A stretch of 64,000 bases of DNA from Thalassospira australica (GCF_000763295.1 NZ_JRJE01000032.1:724207-788206); one strand, 5' to 3'; counted from the stretch's first letter, positions 1 to 8,765 are shown. Numbers and translations: made by a program. The notes: generated from the letters alone by a model not told the origin.

Positions 1-21
1 GGTCGGATCGGCTTGTGACAC

Positions 22-56
22 AGCCCCGCGCATTAACCTGCGCGGGGCTTTTTTTT
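22..56 (+). terminator. Rho-independent terminator of a gene left of the window
   Basis: A 10-bp perfect stem (AGCCCCGCGC / GCGCGGGGCT) with an 8-nt loop is followed by eight T residues. It terminates a plus-strand gene that must end at or before about base 18. The stop codon of the minus-strand membrane protein lies inside this hairpin. Confidence 0.85.
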
Positions 57-560
57 GATTTCGACGACACGATTGACCAGTGCGCAACTTGGTTTGAATA
101 GCCAAGGGGTCAAGAAGGCAATGACACCTAATTCGTAACCAAATACATATGCAAACAGTTGAAGGAACGGTCGTGAGTCCGGGTGGTCAAGTACAGTGAC
201 TTTTGTAAAGAAAAGCGACAACAGGATACCAGCAAATGCCGCGCCACGATCCGGAATCCTGATATAAGCGTATTTACGATCCAATGTACGCAGTATTGTT
301 TCTCGGAGGTTCTGTGTTCGGGCTGTCGCCATACCTTTTCCAACGGACAATCGTGCGTCACGTACACTAGGAACCTGCATCGTCGCGATAAAGTGGGTGA
401 ATGTGATTCCAATATTGTAAGCTGCCAGAAGCAGATGAAGGCACCACCCAGTATCCCCCATAAAGCGAACTCCCATGGAAAAGTCGATTAGGGCAAAAAC
501 TATCGACGTTCCAAGTCCGGCGCCCATGCAGAATCTCAGGGACCTCAGACTCAACTTCAC
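33..560 (-). CDS. hypothetical four-helix membrane protein
   Basis: I do not recognise this 175-residue protein. It has about four hydrophobic stretches (near residues 12-32, 38-60, 104-122 and 130-153) separated by a basic loop, so it is probably an inner-membrane protein. Its ATG overlaps the stop of the upstream gene by 4 bases (ATGA), which suggests translational coupling and argues that it is a real gene. Its last codons read through the hairpin of the opposite-strand terminator, giving the C-terminal sequence KKKPRAG. Base composition is visibly more AT-rich than the neighbouring genes, a possible sign of recent acquisition. Function unknown. Confidence 0.55.
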   Translation of the reverse strand: MKLSLRSLRFCMGAGLGTSIVFALIDFSMGVRFMGDTGWCLHLLLAAYNIGITFTHFIATMQVPSVRDARLSVGKGMATARTQNLRETILRTLDRKYAYIRIPDRGAAFAGILLSLFFTKVTVLDHPDSRPFLQLFAYVFGYELGVIAFLTPWLFKPSCALVNRVVEIKKKPRAG

Positions 561-937
561 AGAGGTCCCTTTCCATCTCTTTCTTTTCGATGAAGGCTAT
601 TTGGCTTGGGGGCAGGTTCTTGTTTGTATGCCACCATCTCGACCTTGGGATGGCGCAGCGCATAGAGGGCCGCTCGCCAGCCACGCAGCTTGACCTTATG
701 TTCGCGGGCTTTGCCAGCCCAGCGTTCGCGAAACAGGTCCATGTCATCACGCCGGGCGAAATAGATCACCATATCGACAAACGGAGCGGACTGATCGGAG
801 CGTGGCAGTTCGATGTTGCGAATGCCCATGGTCCATAGGGTGCTGCGCACATTTTGATCGAGCCAATCCAATACCGGCTGGGCAGCATGTTTTTCGTGAA
901 TAACCACGCGATATGGAAACTTCTGCAAGTCTTGCAT
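557..937 (-). CDS. hypothetical cytoplasmic protein
   Basis: This is a 126-residue soluble protein that I cannot assign to a family. It has no signal peptide or membrane segment. The middle (residues 50-100) has alternating hydrophobic and charged residues and aromatic positions (VDMVIYFARRDDMDLF, then LRGWRAALYAL), and the C-terminal 25 residues are basic, proline-containing and probably disordered. It is the first gene of a two-gene minus-strand unit and overlaps the membrane protein gene by 4 bases. No sequence feature reveals its role. Confidence 0.55.
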   Translation of the reverse strand: MQDLQKFPYRVVIHEKHAAQPVLDWLDQNVRSTLWTMGIRNIELPRSDQSAPFVDMVIYFARRDDMDLFRERWAGKAREHKVKLRGWRAALYALRHPKVEMVAYKQEPAPKPNSLHRKERDGKGPL

Positions 938-1285
938 TGTCGGCCCTTCCTTTGGATGTATGTATCCTGTCGCATGAGCGTATTCACATTCAAGGACGTT
1001 TGTCGCGGTTTAACCGACTCTACCGATGCGAGAGTCTAAATGATCAAGTCGTGTGCGCAAACGGCCAACAGGGCAGGAAGTATCGCGGGTGGTGTCTCAT
1101 CTGCGTTCAGATGTTTCAGTATTTTCTTAGAATTCTTCTTAAGTAAATCGGCATTATTTCACGGCGAAGCGCATGTAAAATTTACATTTTTTCTTCGCAG
1201 GACTTTTGTTACATGATAGTTGAGTTCTTTAATCGGCCGGCATGGTGTTACTGCACGGCAGGAACAGAATAAACGGGGTATCAAG
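938..1285. other. intergenic region before the PAS/chemoreceptor pair
   Basis: No convincing gene is present here. It separates divergently transcribed units, so it should hold promoters for both. The only structured element seen is the nested inverted repeat at 1164-1198. Confidence 0.5.
1164..1198. promoter_or_regulatory. nested inverted repeat, candidate operator or stem-loop
   Basis: A perfect palindrome ATGTAAAATTTACAT (1173-1187) sits inside an outer inverted pair GCGAAG (1164-1169) / CTTCGC (1193-1198). It lies about 90 bp upstream of the PAS protein start. The AT-rich dyad looks like a repressor or activator site; the binding protein is unknown. Confidence 0.4.
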
Positions 1286-1819
1286 GTGAGTGAAAAGCGT
1301 TCAGGCATCCAGCCGTCGGGCAAAGAGCGGCTCTTCAAGCCAGAGGAGCTGATCGTCAGCAAGACCGACCTCAAGGGTCGTATTACCTATGCCAATGAGG
1401 TGTTCCTGCGTCTTTCGGATTATTCGGAAAAGGAAGTGCTTGGTCAGCCACATTCGATGATCCGCCATCCTGATATGCCGCGGTGTGTTTTCAAATTGCT
1501 GTGGGATCATATTTCGGCGGGCAAAGAGATTTTTGCCTATGTGATCAATATGGGCAAAAACGGCGACCATTATTGGGTCTATGCGCATGTAACGCCGACC
1601 TTTGATGCCCAGCACAATGTCATTGGATATCATTCCAATCGTCGCGTGGCCGATCCGGAAATTCTAAAAAACAAGATCATTCCTCTCTATGCGGAACTCC
1701 GCGAGATCGAGGAAAGCACACAAAATCGCAAGGACGGGATGCAGGCCGCATCTGACGCCCTTGCCAGAAAGCTCTCCGATGCCGGTGTGGCATACGACAA
1801 ATTCATCCAGGGCCTGTAA
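1286..1819 (+). CDS. PAS-domain sensor protein (Aer-type)
   Basis: This 177-residue protein consists mainly of one PAS domain, with the Aer-like sequence IVSKTDLKGRITYANEVF near the N-terminus and HSMIRHPDMPRCVFKLLW and GDHYWVYAHVTP after it. In Aer-type receptors this fold binds FAD or another ligand and senses redox state, oxygen or energy. The C-terminal 50 residues are helical and charged. I chose the GTG at 1286 because the PAS core starts soon after it; a longer in-frame start at 1220 adds 22 unlike residues. The next gene, 36 bp downstream, is a soluble chemoreceptor, so the two probably form a split PAS-receptor pair. Ligand unknown. Confidence 0.8.
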   Translation: MSEKRSGIQPSGKERLFKPEELIVSKTDLKGRITYANEVFLRLSDYSEKEVLGQPHSMIRHPDMPRCVFKLLWDHISAGKEIFAYVINMGKNGDHYWVYAHVTPTFDAQHNVIGYHSNRRVADPEILKNKIIPLYAELREIEESTQNRKDGMQAASDALARKLSDAGVAYDKFIQGL

Positions 1820-1855
1820 GGGTTCTGGTCCCAAATCGAAGGTTCGAGGTTCGCA

Positions 1856-3025
1856 ATGGCGCTATTTGGTGGGTCCAAGTCAGGTATCAAGAAGGCACTC
1901 GATGTGGTTCTGGCCGCAGCCGAGGGGGATTACGAAGCCCGCATTACCAATGTCGACAGTCACCCGCATATGCGTGAGCTGTATATCGCGATCAACCGGC
2001 TGATTGATCGCAACGATGCGTTCCTGCGCGAAAGTGCTGCGTCAATGGGGGCCGTTTCGGAAAACCGTTATTACCGCCGCATTGTGGAAACCGGACTGGT
2101 TGGGGAATATCTGTCCTCGGCCAAGCGGATCAATGCTGCAACGGCGTCGATCGAGCAAAAGCTTTCAGGGTTTGCCGACATCCTTGATGAATTCAAAAGC
2201 GGATCGTTCGAGGCGGTTGATGAAATCGCCAATGCGGCCTCTGCACTTGCCGATGCATCGGGCGAGGCCAACACCATCGCCCATGAAACCAGTTCGCGTT
2301 CAACCAATGTTGCCGCAGCCGCCCGTCAGACGGCCAGCAACGTGTCGGAGGTTTCAGCAGCGTCTGAGGAACTGAACCAGTCGATCCGTGCCGTATCCGA
2401 TCAGGCGCGTGAGTCGGTTGAAATTGCCAATCGCGCCAACGGGCTTGCCCAGGAAACCGATGGCCGTATTGGGCAGCTTGAAGCCGCAGCTGGCGAGATT
2501 GTCGAAGTGGTCAGCTTCATTCGCGATATTGCCGCCCAGACCAATCTTCTGGCGCTGAACGCGACGATCGAGGCCGCGCGCGCAGGCGAAGCAGGCAAAG
2601 GCTTTGCTGTGGTTGCCAACGAGGTCAAAGGCCTTGCCAATCAGACCAGCAAGGCGACCGAAAGCATCGAAGAAAAAGTTCAGGACATCCAGACAGCGAT
2701 TGAACAATCAGTTGGCTCAATCCGCGAGATTGCCGGTGTGATTGATGATCTTGCCGCACGTTCGGACACGATTTCGGGCAATGTTGAAACCCAGGCCAGC
2801 CTGTCATCAAACATCACCCAGAACGTCGAACAGGCATCCAACGGTGCGCAGGAAGTGACCGATAACATCACCGTGGTTTCCGACATGGCCGGACGCACTG
2901 GCGACGCGGCCGACACCACACGTGACATGGCCGGACGACTGGCCGATCAGTCCGAAAACCTGCGCAATCAGTTGGGCGGGTTCCTCGATACCATTGAGAA
3001 GCTGCTTTATACTGCCAAGAAATAG
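1856..3025 (+). CDS. soluble methyl-accepting chemotaxis protein
   Basis: This 389-residue receptor has no transmembrane segment. The first 110 residues form a helical region resembling the HAMP-like linker of PAS-containing receptors. The rest is the coiled-coil signalling domain, with the highly conserved hairpin tip [20 protein letters not shown] followed by [18 protein letters not shown], which docks CheA and CheW. A GAGG Shine-Dalgarno lies 6 nt before the ATG. With the upstream PAS protein it is likely to form a cytoplasmic Aer-like receptor split over two genes. No C-terminal CheR/CheB-docking pentapeptide is seen. A strong terminator follows directly. Confidence 0.92.
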   Translation: MALFGGSKSGIKKALDVVLAAAEGDYEARITNVDSHPHMRELYIAINRLIDRNDAFLRESAASMGAVSENRYYRRIVETGLVGEYLSSAKRINAATASIEQKLSGFADILDEFKSGSFEAVDEIANAASALADASGEANTIAHETSSRSTNVAAAARQTASNVSEVSAASEELNQSIRAVSDQARESVEIANRANGLAQETDGRIGQLEAAAGEIVEVVSFIRDIAAQTNLLALNATIEAARAGEAGKGFAVVANEVKGLANQTSKATESIEEKVQDIQTAIEQSVGSIREIAGVIDDLAARSDTISGNVETQASLSSNITQNVEQASNGAQEVTDNITVVSDMAGRTGDAADTTRDMAGRLADQSENLRNQLGGFLDTIEKLLYTAKK

Positions 3026-3049
3026 TCGCTTTCTCGGTGCAACCATGTG

Positions 3050-3084
3050 GGCAGGGCGCTATGATCGTGCCCTGCCTTTGTTTT
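3050..3084 (+). terminator. Rho-independent terminator after chemoreceptor
   Basis: Stem GGCAGGGC / GCCCTGCC with an 11-nt loop, followed by TTTGTTTT. It ends the PAS/chemoreceptor unit. Confidence 0.8.
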
Positions 3085-3103
3085 GAAACCGGGGAACGGT
3101 GCC

Positions 3104-4141
3104 ATGCGTGTTTTCTTTAATTCCCGTCACGATGCCCATGATGGCGCGGGGGAAATCCATCACGGAAAAATGGTGCCGTGCTTCGAAAATGCGCGCCGCA
3201 TTCCGATCATTCGCGATGCAGTGGCCCATGCGGTCAAGGCCCAACTGGTGGATCCCGCCGATCATGGTATGGAGCCGATCCGGGCGATCCATGATCCGGA
3301 CTATTTGGATTTCATCGAAAATGCCTGGGCGCATTGGACCAAGGCGGGCAATACCGGGGATGCTTTCCCCTATGTCTGGCCGACGGCCGGTTTTTCCGGT
3401 GGCAAGCCTGAACATATCAGCGCCCGCTTGGGACAGTTTGCCATTTCATCAGACACGCCGATCACGCAAGGCACATGGAAAGCGGCCTATTGGGGGGCGC
3501 AGACCGTTGCCTCGGCTGCGGACGCCACATGGAATGATGGCGAAGCATCCTTTGCGCTGACCCGGCCACCGGGACATCATGCCCATGCCAACAGATATGG
3601 TGGATATTGCTTCCTGAATAATTCCGCCATTGCTGCCCAGCAGATGATTGCCAAGGGGGCCAAAAAGGTCGCGATTTTTGATATCGACTACCACCATGGC
3701 AATGGTACGCAGGATATTTTCTATGAACGTGGCGATGTTCTGACCATTTCGATCCATGCCGATCCGACCCACCAGTTCCCGTTTTTCATGGGTTATGCCA
3801 ATGAAACCGGACGCAATGACGGGCAGGGTGCGAACCTGAATATTCCGCTGCCCGGCGGCAGTGATTTCGGGGCGTGGGGGCAGGGCTTTGCCAAGGCAAT
3901 GCAGAAACTCGTGACATGGCAGCCCGATGCGCTGGTGGTGGCCCTGGGTGTTGATGCCCATGAGGCGGAACCGATCTGTGATTTCAAACTCCAGACCGAT
4001 GATTTTAACCGTATTGGGCAGATGATTGGCCGACTGGGCCTTAAGACCGTGTTCGTCATGGAAGGCGGTTATGCCCATGACGTGATCGGCCATAACGTGG
4101 CCGCGGTTCTTTCGGGATATCTCGAACAGGCGAAAAGCTGA
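3104..4141 (+). CDS. acetylpolyamine amidohydrolase / class II histone deacetylase family
   Basis: This 345-residue protein matches the bacterial acetylpolyamine amidohydrolase branch of the arginase/deacetylase fold, which hydrolyses N-acetyl groups from acetylated polyamines or lysines with a catalytic zinc ion. Visible motifs are RPPGHHAH (active-site His pair), FDIDYHHGNGTQDIFY (zinc-binding Asp and His), a late Asp in ALGVDAHEAEP, and EGGY near the C-terminus with the transition-state Tyr. I chose the ATG at 3104, which has GGGGA 8 nt upstream; an in-frame TTG seven codons earlier lies in the terminator tail and is unlikely. It is a single-gene unit between two terminators. The exact substrate cannot be told from sequence. 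Confidence 0.88.
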   Translation: MRVFFNSRHDAHDGAGEIHHGKMVPCFENARRIPIIRDAVAHAVKAQLVDPADHGMEPIRAIHDPDYLDFIENAWAHWTKAGNTGDAFPYVWPTAGFSGGKPEHISARLGQFAISSDTPITQGTWKAAYWGAQTVASAADATWNDGEASFALTRPPGHHAHANRYGGYCFLNNSAIAAQQMIAKGAKKVAIFDIDYHHGNGTQDIFYERGDVLTISIHADPTHQFPFFMGYANETGRNDGQGANLNIPLPGGSDFGAWGQGFAKAMQKLVTWQPDALVVALGVDAHEAEPICDFKLQTDDFNRIGQMIGRLGLKTVFVMEGGYAHDVIGHNVAAVLSGYLEQAKS

Positions 4142-4158
4142 TCAAATCAATGCTTTAA

Positions 4159-4200
4159 AACCAAACGCCCCGTGCAGCTTGCCGGGGCGTTTGGTTTTTT
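4159..4200. terminator. bidirectional Rho-independent terminator
   Basis: A 12-bp perfect stem CCAAACGCCCCG / CGGGGCGTTTGG has a 10-nt loop. T residues follow on the plus strand and an A run precedes it, so it can serve both the deacetylase and the convergent LysR gene. Confidence 0.9.
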
Positions 4201-4223
4201 GTATCGGGTTAAACGTTTAGCGT

Positions 4224-5135
4224 TTAGCGTTCCCACGGCGGCGTGCCGCCAAATTCGGATACCAGAAAATCAACAAAGGCGCGCACACGGGTCGGCAAAT
4301 ACCGGTTTTCCGGATAGAGCGTATAGACCGCATGTGAGGGCAGTTGATAATCGGGTAAGACGACATTGAGTCTGCCATCGCGAAGATACTCGCCAATTTC
4401 CCAGTTTGATTTCAGTGCAATGCCGTGCCCGTCAAGGCACCAGCGCGTCAGGACTTCGCTGTTATCAGAATCCATGGACCCGGCAACTGCCAATGTCACC
4501 GGTGCATCATCGTCGGAACCTTGCAATGTCCATTGATATTGCTGGGATCCGGGGAAGCGCAGCAGCAGGCAATTGTGGTTTAACAGGTCGGCTGGAACCT
4601 TTGGCGTGCCGTGCTTTTCCAGATAGGCCGGACTTGCGACCAGCATGCGCTTGTTTGCGGCGAGCTTTCGGACAATCAGCGAGCTTTCCTTAAGCTCGGC
4701 AATGCGGATGGCAAGATCGACCTTGTCTTGCAAAAGGTCAAACAAGCGATCAGACAGATGCAGCCGGACTTGCACATCGGGGTTCTGTTCGACGAATTTC
4801 GGGATGATCGGAGCGACGTATTTGTTGCCGAATGCCACCGGGCAGGTCAGAGTGACCGGACCGCGTGTGGTGTTTTTCTGATTGGCAATCGCGTTTTCGG
4901 CTTCTTGCATTTCCGATAAAATGCGCAGGCAATGGCGATAGTAAACGTCACCTTCGGTGGTCAGATTGACCCGGCGCGTGGTGCGGTTGAGTAAACGCAC
5001 ACCCAGGCGTTCTTCAAGGCGCGCGATCCGGTTTGACACAACGGCTGCGGAATGGCGCAGTTCACGCCCGGCAGCAGACAGATTGCCAAGTTCGGCAACA
5101 CGGACAAAAATCTGGATGTCCTCAAAGTCGGACAT
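4224..5135 (-). CDS. LysR-family transcriptional regulator
   Basis: This 303-residue protein has an N-terminal winged helix-turn-helix (FVRVAELGNLSAAGRELRHS, then VSNRIARLEERLGVRLLNRTTR) and a C-terminal two-lobed ligand-binding domain of the AaeR/DsdC-like group. The LLNRTTRRVNLTTEG sequence after the recognition helix is characteristic. It is divergent from the urate hydroxylase gene, so it may control that gene or itself, although the 285-bp gap and lack of an obvious shared operator leave this open. The effector is unknown. Confidence 0.9.
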   Translation of the reverse strand: MSDFEDIQIFVRVAELGNLSAAGRELRHSAAVVSNRIARLEERLGVRLLNRTTRRVNLTTEGDVYYRHCLRILSEMQEAENAIANQKNTTRGPVTLTCPVAFGNKYVAPIIPKFVEQNPDVQVRLHLSDRLFDLLQDKVDLAIRIAELKESSLIVRKLAANKRMLVASPAYLEKHGTPKVPADLLNHNCLLLRFPGSQQYQWTLQGSDDDAPVTLAVAGSMDSDNSEVLTRWCLDGHGIALKSNWEIGEYLRDGRLNVVLPDYQLPSHAVYTLYPENRYLPTRVRAFVDFLVSEFGGTPPWER

Positions 5136-5332
5136 GGCGCGGGAAGCTCCTGAACTAACGTGATTGCTGGCGTTTATTGTTGTTTGATATTCAATTTAAC
5201 GGTGCCCACTGTGCCATTTTAAAGAATAACTTGAAAGTCATTTCGATTATGTTCAGCCCCTTAATAATAGAGGCGGCAGGGGCGGTATGTTAGGAGAAGG
5301 TAAGAGATTGACTGGCATGATTCCGGAATGGC

Positions 5333-5351
5333 ACAGCGCGACCCGCGCTGT
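5333..5351. promoter_or_regulatory. inverted repeat in the LysR/puuD intergenic region
   Basis: Perfect 8-bp arms ACAGCGCG / CGCGCTGT are separated by ACC, about 70 bp before the puuD start. It could be an operator or an mRNA hairpin; no T tract follows, so it is not a simple terminator. Confidence 0.4.
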
Positions 5352-5363
5352 CCGGATATCAGC

Positions 5364-5387
5364 AAGGAGGGGCCGTCAATGCGCTAG
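5364..5387 (+). other. strong ribosome binding site with two-codon ORF (Met-Arg-stop) in puuD leader
   Basis: AAGGAGG at 5364-5370 is placed 8 nt before ATG CGC TAG. This ATG is exactly in frame with the puuD GTG start 42 bases later and is separated from it only by the TAG. It may be a minimal upstream ORF or the remnant of an older start. Confidence 0.45.
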
Positions 5388-5420
5388 GACGCGCTTGGCG
5401 AGACGGAGGTTTCAAGCACC

Positions 5421-6617
5421 GTGGATATTCTGTTTCAGGACTGGATCAACCTGATCCTGCGCTGGGCGCACTTGATTACGGGCATCGCCTGGATCGGGTC
5501 ATCGTTTTATTTTGTCTGGCTGGATCTGAGCTTGCGCAAGCGCCCAGGCATGGATGAAGGCGTCTACGGCGAAGCATGGATGGTTCATGGCGGCGGGTTC
5601 TATCACGTCAATAAATGGATGGTTGCGCCCAGCTCAATGCCACCCGAACTGCACTGGTTCAAATACGAGGCGTACTTTACCTGGCTGACCGGCTTTGCGC
5701 TTTTGGTCACCATGTATTACTGGAGTGCCGAAAGTTATCTGATTGATCCAAGCGTTCTGGCGCTGACCAAGACGGATGCGATCCTGATTGGTCTTGGCAG
5801 CCTGTTTGCCGGCTGGGTCATCTATGACATCATCTGCAAAAGCCCGATTGGCAACAGCACCGGCAAGCTGGCGATAGCGCTGTTTATCCTGATCATGGCG
5901 GCAAGCTATCTGTTTACCCATGTGTTTAGCGGGCGTGGTGCGTTTATCCATGTTGGGGCGATGATCGGCACCATCATGGCCGCCAACGTATTTCGCATCA
6001 TCATCCCCAATCAGAAAAAGGTCGTCGCCAGCCTGATGGCCGGTGAAACGCCTGATCCCGCATTGGGGCTGCAGGCCAAACAGCGATCAACCCATAACAA
6101 CTATCTGACCCTGCCGGTGTTGCTGATGATGATCAGCAATCACTATTCGATGCTGTTTTCCCATGATCAATCCTGGCTGATTGTTGGCCTTATCCTGATC
6201 ATTGGCGGATTGGTGCGCCATTTCTTTAATACCCGCAATGCCGGTGGTACGGGCAAGGCCATTGCATGGCAACTTCCCGCTGCGGCGGTGGGCATGGCGG
6301 TGCTGGCGATGTTCGCATCCTATGATCCAGACGCGGTGGAACTGGCCGAAGAAGACATCATTACATCGGACCATGCCTTGGCGATTGTGCAGACCCGTTG
6401 TTCGACCTGTCATTCGGCCAATCCAAGTGACGAGGGGTTTGATGAAGCTCCGGCAGGTGTGATGTTTGATGATCTTGCCCAGATCGAAGCCAATGCGCAG
6501 CGTGTTCTGGCGCAATCGGTGATCGGGCGGGCCATGCCGCTTGGTAATCTGACGGAAATGACCGACGAAGAACGCGCGCAGCTCGGTCAGTGGATCCGGG
6601 CAGGGATGCCGGAATAA
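5421..6617 (+). CDS. puuD: membrane-bound urate hydroxylase with cytochrome c domain
   Basis: This 398-residue protein matches the PuuD family, which oxidises urate to 5-hydroxyisourate in the inner membrane and passes electrons to its C-terminal cytochrome c domain. The N-terminal sequence (RWAHLITGIAWIGSSFYFVW) is typical, and about seven further hydrophobic helices follow to residue 300. The heme site CSTCH lies near residue 330 with a distal Met in the last 80 residues. The GTG start has GGAGG 11 nt upstream and agrees with the family N-terminus. An upstream ATG with a better ribosome site is in frame but blocked by an amber codon. No other uricolytic genes are adjacent. Confidence 0.9.
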   Translation: MDILFQDWINLILRWAHLITGIAWIGSSFYFVWLDLSLRKRPGMDEGVYGEAWMVHGGGFYHVNKWMVAPSSMPPELHWFKYEAYFTWLTGFALLVTMYYWSAESYLIDPSVLALTKTDAILIGLGSLFAGWVIYDIICKSPIGNSTGKLAIALFILIMAASYLFTHVFSGRGAFIHVGAMIGTIMAANVFRIIIPNQKKVVASLMAGETPDPALGLQAKQRSTHNNYLTLPVLLMMISNHYSMLFSHDQSWLIVGLILIIGGLVRHFFNTRNAGGTGKAIAWQLPAAAVGMAVLAMFASYDPDAVELAEEDIITSDHALAIVQTRCSTCHSANPSDEGFDEAPAGVMFDDLAQIEANAQRVLAQSVIGRAMPLGNLTEMTDEERAQLGQWIRAGMPE

Positions 6618-6638
6618 GCCTCCATACAGCGAAATGAT

Positions 6639-6671
6639 AAAAGGGCGGTCGCGTGATGCGGCCGCCCTTTT
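6639..6671. terminator. bidirectional terminator between puuD and the MBL hydrolase gene
   Basis: Stem AAAAGGGCGG / CCGCCCTTTT with a 13-nt loop lies between two convergent genes. U-tracts on both strands are supplied by the stem ends themselves. Confidence 0.75.
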
Positions 6672-6708
6672 GCGTTGACGTACCGGACTGAAACTGGCGG
6701 GAATTGCT

Positions 6709-7692
6709 CTAGACGTCAGCGCGGTAGTTCATGGGAACCCAGTCATACATGGTTTCGTCTTCGCGCACGTGACCAATGCCCGGGAAGGCAATGTGGCACC
6801 CGGCCACCAGATATTTTTCCTGCACCGCCTCGGTAAAGGCAGCCTCGCGGGATTTGATGGCCTGATTGGGATCGACGTCAAAGGCAATGGCAACATCGGG
6901 TTCGTCAAACTGCACGACATCGCCATGGGTGATGTCGCCCCAATAGACAAGTTTTTCACCCTTGCTTTCAATCCAAAGCGCGCTGTGGCCCGGTGTATGG
7001 CCCGGGCGGAAGGTGGTGTTGACCATGCCCGGAATGGCCGGCGCATCCGGGGCATAGGTTTCAAGGGTGTTGCTGTCGATGTAAGGTTTGAGCGAGGCGG
7101 CCGCCTGATCAAAGAATGCCTTGGCGTCTTCTGGTGCATTGGCCTTGTTTTCGCCACTGAGCCAGAAGTCCCTGTCAGCGTCGGGGACATGCACCGTCGC
7201 GTTTCTAAAGACCTTGTTGCCGCCCAGCGTCAGGCCGCCCGTATGATCGGGGTGAATATGGGTAATTACGACATCATCAATCTGATCTGGGTGATAGCCC
7301 GATGCGATGATATTTGCAGGCAGTTTGCCAAGGGACGGGCCCATCAGATCACTCGTCCCGGCATCAAGCAGGACAAGACGATCTCCGAAATTCAGCAAAT
7401 AGGCATTCACCGACAAATAGGTTGGGGTTCCCTGAAACGCATTGGCCAGTGCAAGGCGGGCCTGTTCGGGGGTGGTGTTGACATAAAGATCGGCAATCGG
7501 GAACTGGCCGGTGCCATCAGAAAGGGCGGTGACTTCAACATCACCGACCATCAGGCGGTAATAGCCCGGTGCCTGCGTGCCCGCGAATGGTGCCTTGGCC
7601 TGCGCGCCAAGGGGAACAAATACGGTGCTGCCAACGGCGCCAACCGCACCGGCGGCCAATGTGCTTTTGAGCAAATCACGACGTGATATCAT
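6709..7692 (-). CDS. Tat-exported metallo-beta-lactamase-fold hydrolase
   Basis: This 327-residue protein starts with a twin-arginine signal (MISRRDLLKSTLAAGAVGAV) ending near GAQAKA, so it is probably folded in the cytoplasm and exported to the periplasm. The mature part has the metallo-beta-lactamase zinc motif THIHPDHTGG, then GHTPGHS and a late Asp in WGDITHGD, with a final His in VAGCHIAFPG. Family members include quorum-quenching lactonases and other hydrolases; the substrate cannot be inferred. I chose the ATG with GAGGGA 6 nt upstream; a TTG five codons earlier would mask the signal peptide. It is divergent from a LysR gene 91 bp away that probably regulates it. Confidence 0.88.
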   Translation of the reverse strand: MISRRDLLKSTLAAGAVGAVGSTVFVPLGAQAKAPFAGTQAPGYYRLMVGDVEVTALSDGTGQFPIADLYVNTTPEQARLALANAFQGTPTYLSVNAYLLNFGDRLVLLDAGTSDLMGPSLGKLPANIIASGYHPDQIDDVVITHIHPDHTGGLTLGGNKVFRNATVHVPDADRDFWLSGENKANAPEDAKAFFDQAAASLKPYIDSNTLETYAPDAPAIPGMVNTTFRPGHTPGHSALWIESKGEKLVYWGDITHGDVVQFDEPDVAIAFDVDPNQAIKSREAAFTEAVQEKYLVAGCHIAFPGIGHVREDETMYDWVPMNYRADV

Positions 7693-7783
7693 TATTCTTT
7701 CCCTCAAATCATGCCGGTGGGGAACCGGCGGGTTGTAAGCTGATGAGGAAAGGCTATAGTGCGATCAGTCAGTAATCAAATCG

Positions 7784-8746
7784 ATGCAAATCATGGATAA
7801 TATTGATCATTTCAATTTACGGTCCTTTGACCTCAACCTCATGATTGCGTTTGACGCAATGATGCAAGAAATGAGCGTCACCAAAGCTGCGGAAAAATTG
7901 CGCATTGGTCAGTCAGCAATGAGCCACAATTTATCCACGCTTCGGATGTTGCTGGCCGATGAGTTGTTTGTCCGTGTTGGTCAAAAGATGCAGCCAACTG
8001 CGAAGGCCCGCGCCCTTGCCGGGCCGGTGCGCGCCGCCTTGTCGCAGGCGCAAAATGCCCTGCATGCAACCGACAGTTTTGACCCGGCCACGGCAAGCCG
8101 CGTGTTTCGCCTTGGCGTGACGGGTGAAATGGAAATGATCCTGCTGCCGGTCTTGTTAAGTCATGTGCAGAAAAATGCGCCCGGCCTGAAGTTGCTGAGC
8201 CGACAGGTTACCGCCGAAACCGTCGATGCGATGATTGCGGGTGGTGAGGTCGATTTGGCCATTGGCTGTAAAAGTCAGCTGCAATCGGGCGCATTCAGCG
8301 AAATTCTGTTTCAGTCAGAGGTTGCCTGTTGCTTTAACCCCGATCTGGTCGGGATGACCGGGCCGTTGTCGCGCAAGCAATATCTGGGATCACGTCATGC
8401 GGTGCTGTCGCAGACGGAAAATGTTGCGGGGTGTGTTGGTGTTGCCCTGCAGGCGGTCGGGATTGATCTGGACGTGGTCATGGCGGCCCCCGATTTCATG
8501 CCGCTTTTGGCTGCGGCCCGCAATACACCGGTAATTGCAACGGTACCCTGCCGGATCGCATCGCAATATGCCCCGTTGTTCGGTCTGTCATGTTGCCCGA
8601 TGCCGATTGATATCGACTTTCCCCCGGTGACAATGAACTGGGCGGTGTGGTCGGACAAGGATGTCGGGCTGGTTTGGTTGCGCGAGCAAATCCGAACCGT
8701 GATCAGATTGATTGATCCGGCCCACGAGATGGAAGCGGCTGAATAG
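7784..8746 (+). CDS. LysR-family transcriptional regulator (NodD-like group)
   Basis: This 320-residue protein has a LysR helix-turn-helix (FDLNLMIAFDAMMQEMSVTK, then AAEKLRIGQSAMSHNLSTLR) and a substrate-binding domain. The FDLNL start is typical of the NodD/LinR/YbhD-like branch. Translation could begin at 7784 or at the ATG three codons later; neither has a clear ribosome site. It lies head-to-head with the Tat-exported hydrolase gene, and this arrangement suggests local regulation. Cys residues near 190 and 275 are unremarkable. Effector unknown. Confidence 0.88.
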   Translation: MQIMDNIDHFNLRSFDLNLMIAFDAMMQEMSVTKAAEKLRIGQSAMSHNLSTLRMLLADELFVRVGQKMQPTAKARALAGPVRAALSQAQNALHATDSFDPATASRVFRLGVTGEMEMILLPVLLSHVQKNAPGLKLLSRQVTAETVDAMIAGGEVDLAIGCKSQLQSGAFSEILFQSEVACCFNPDLVGMTGPLSRKQYLGSRHAVLSQTENVAGCVGVALQAVGIDLDVVMAAPDFMPLLAAARNTPVIATVPCRIASQYAPLFGLSCCPMPIDIDFPPVTMNWAVWSDKDVGLVWLREQIRTVIRLIDPAHEMEAAE

Positions 8747-8765
8747 GCGGGCCTTAAACCAATAA

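Noticed and set aside
1..18. Possible 3' end of an upstream plus-strand gene (TGA at 16-18)
   Set aside because: Only five codons are visible; the following terminator suggests a gene but its frame cannot be proven.
6769..7686. 305-residue plus-strand open frame opposite the Tat-exported hydrolase
   Set aside because: Antisense shadow; the opposite strand has a signal peptide and the zinc motif.
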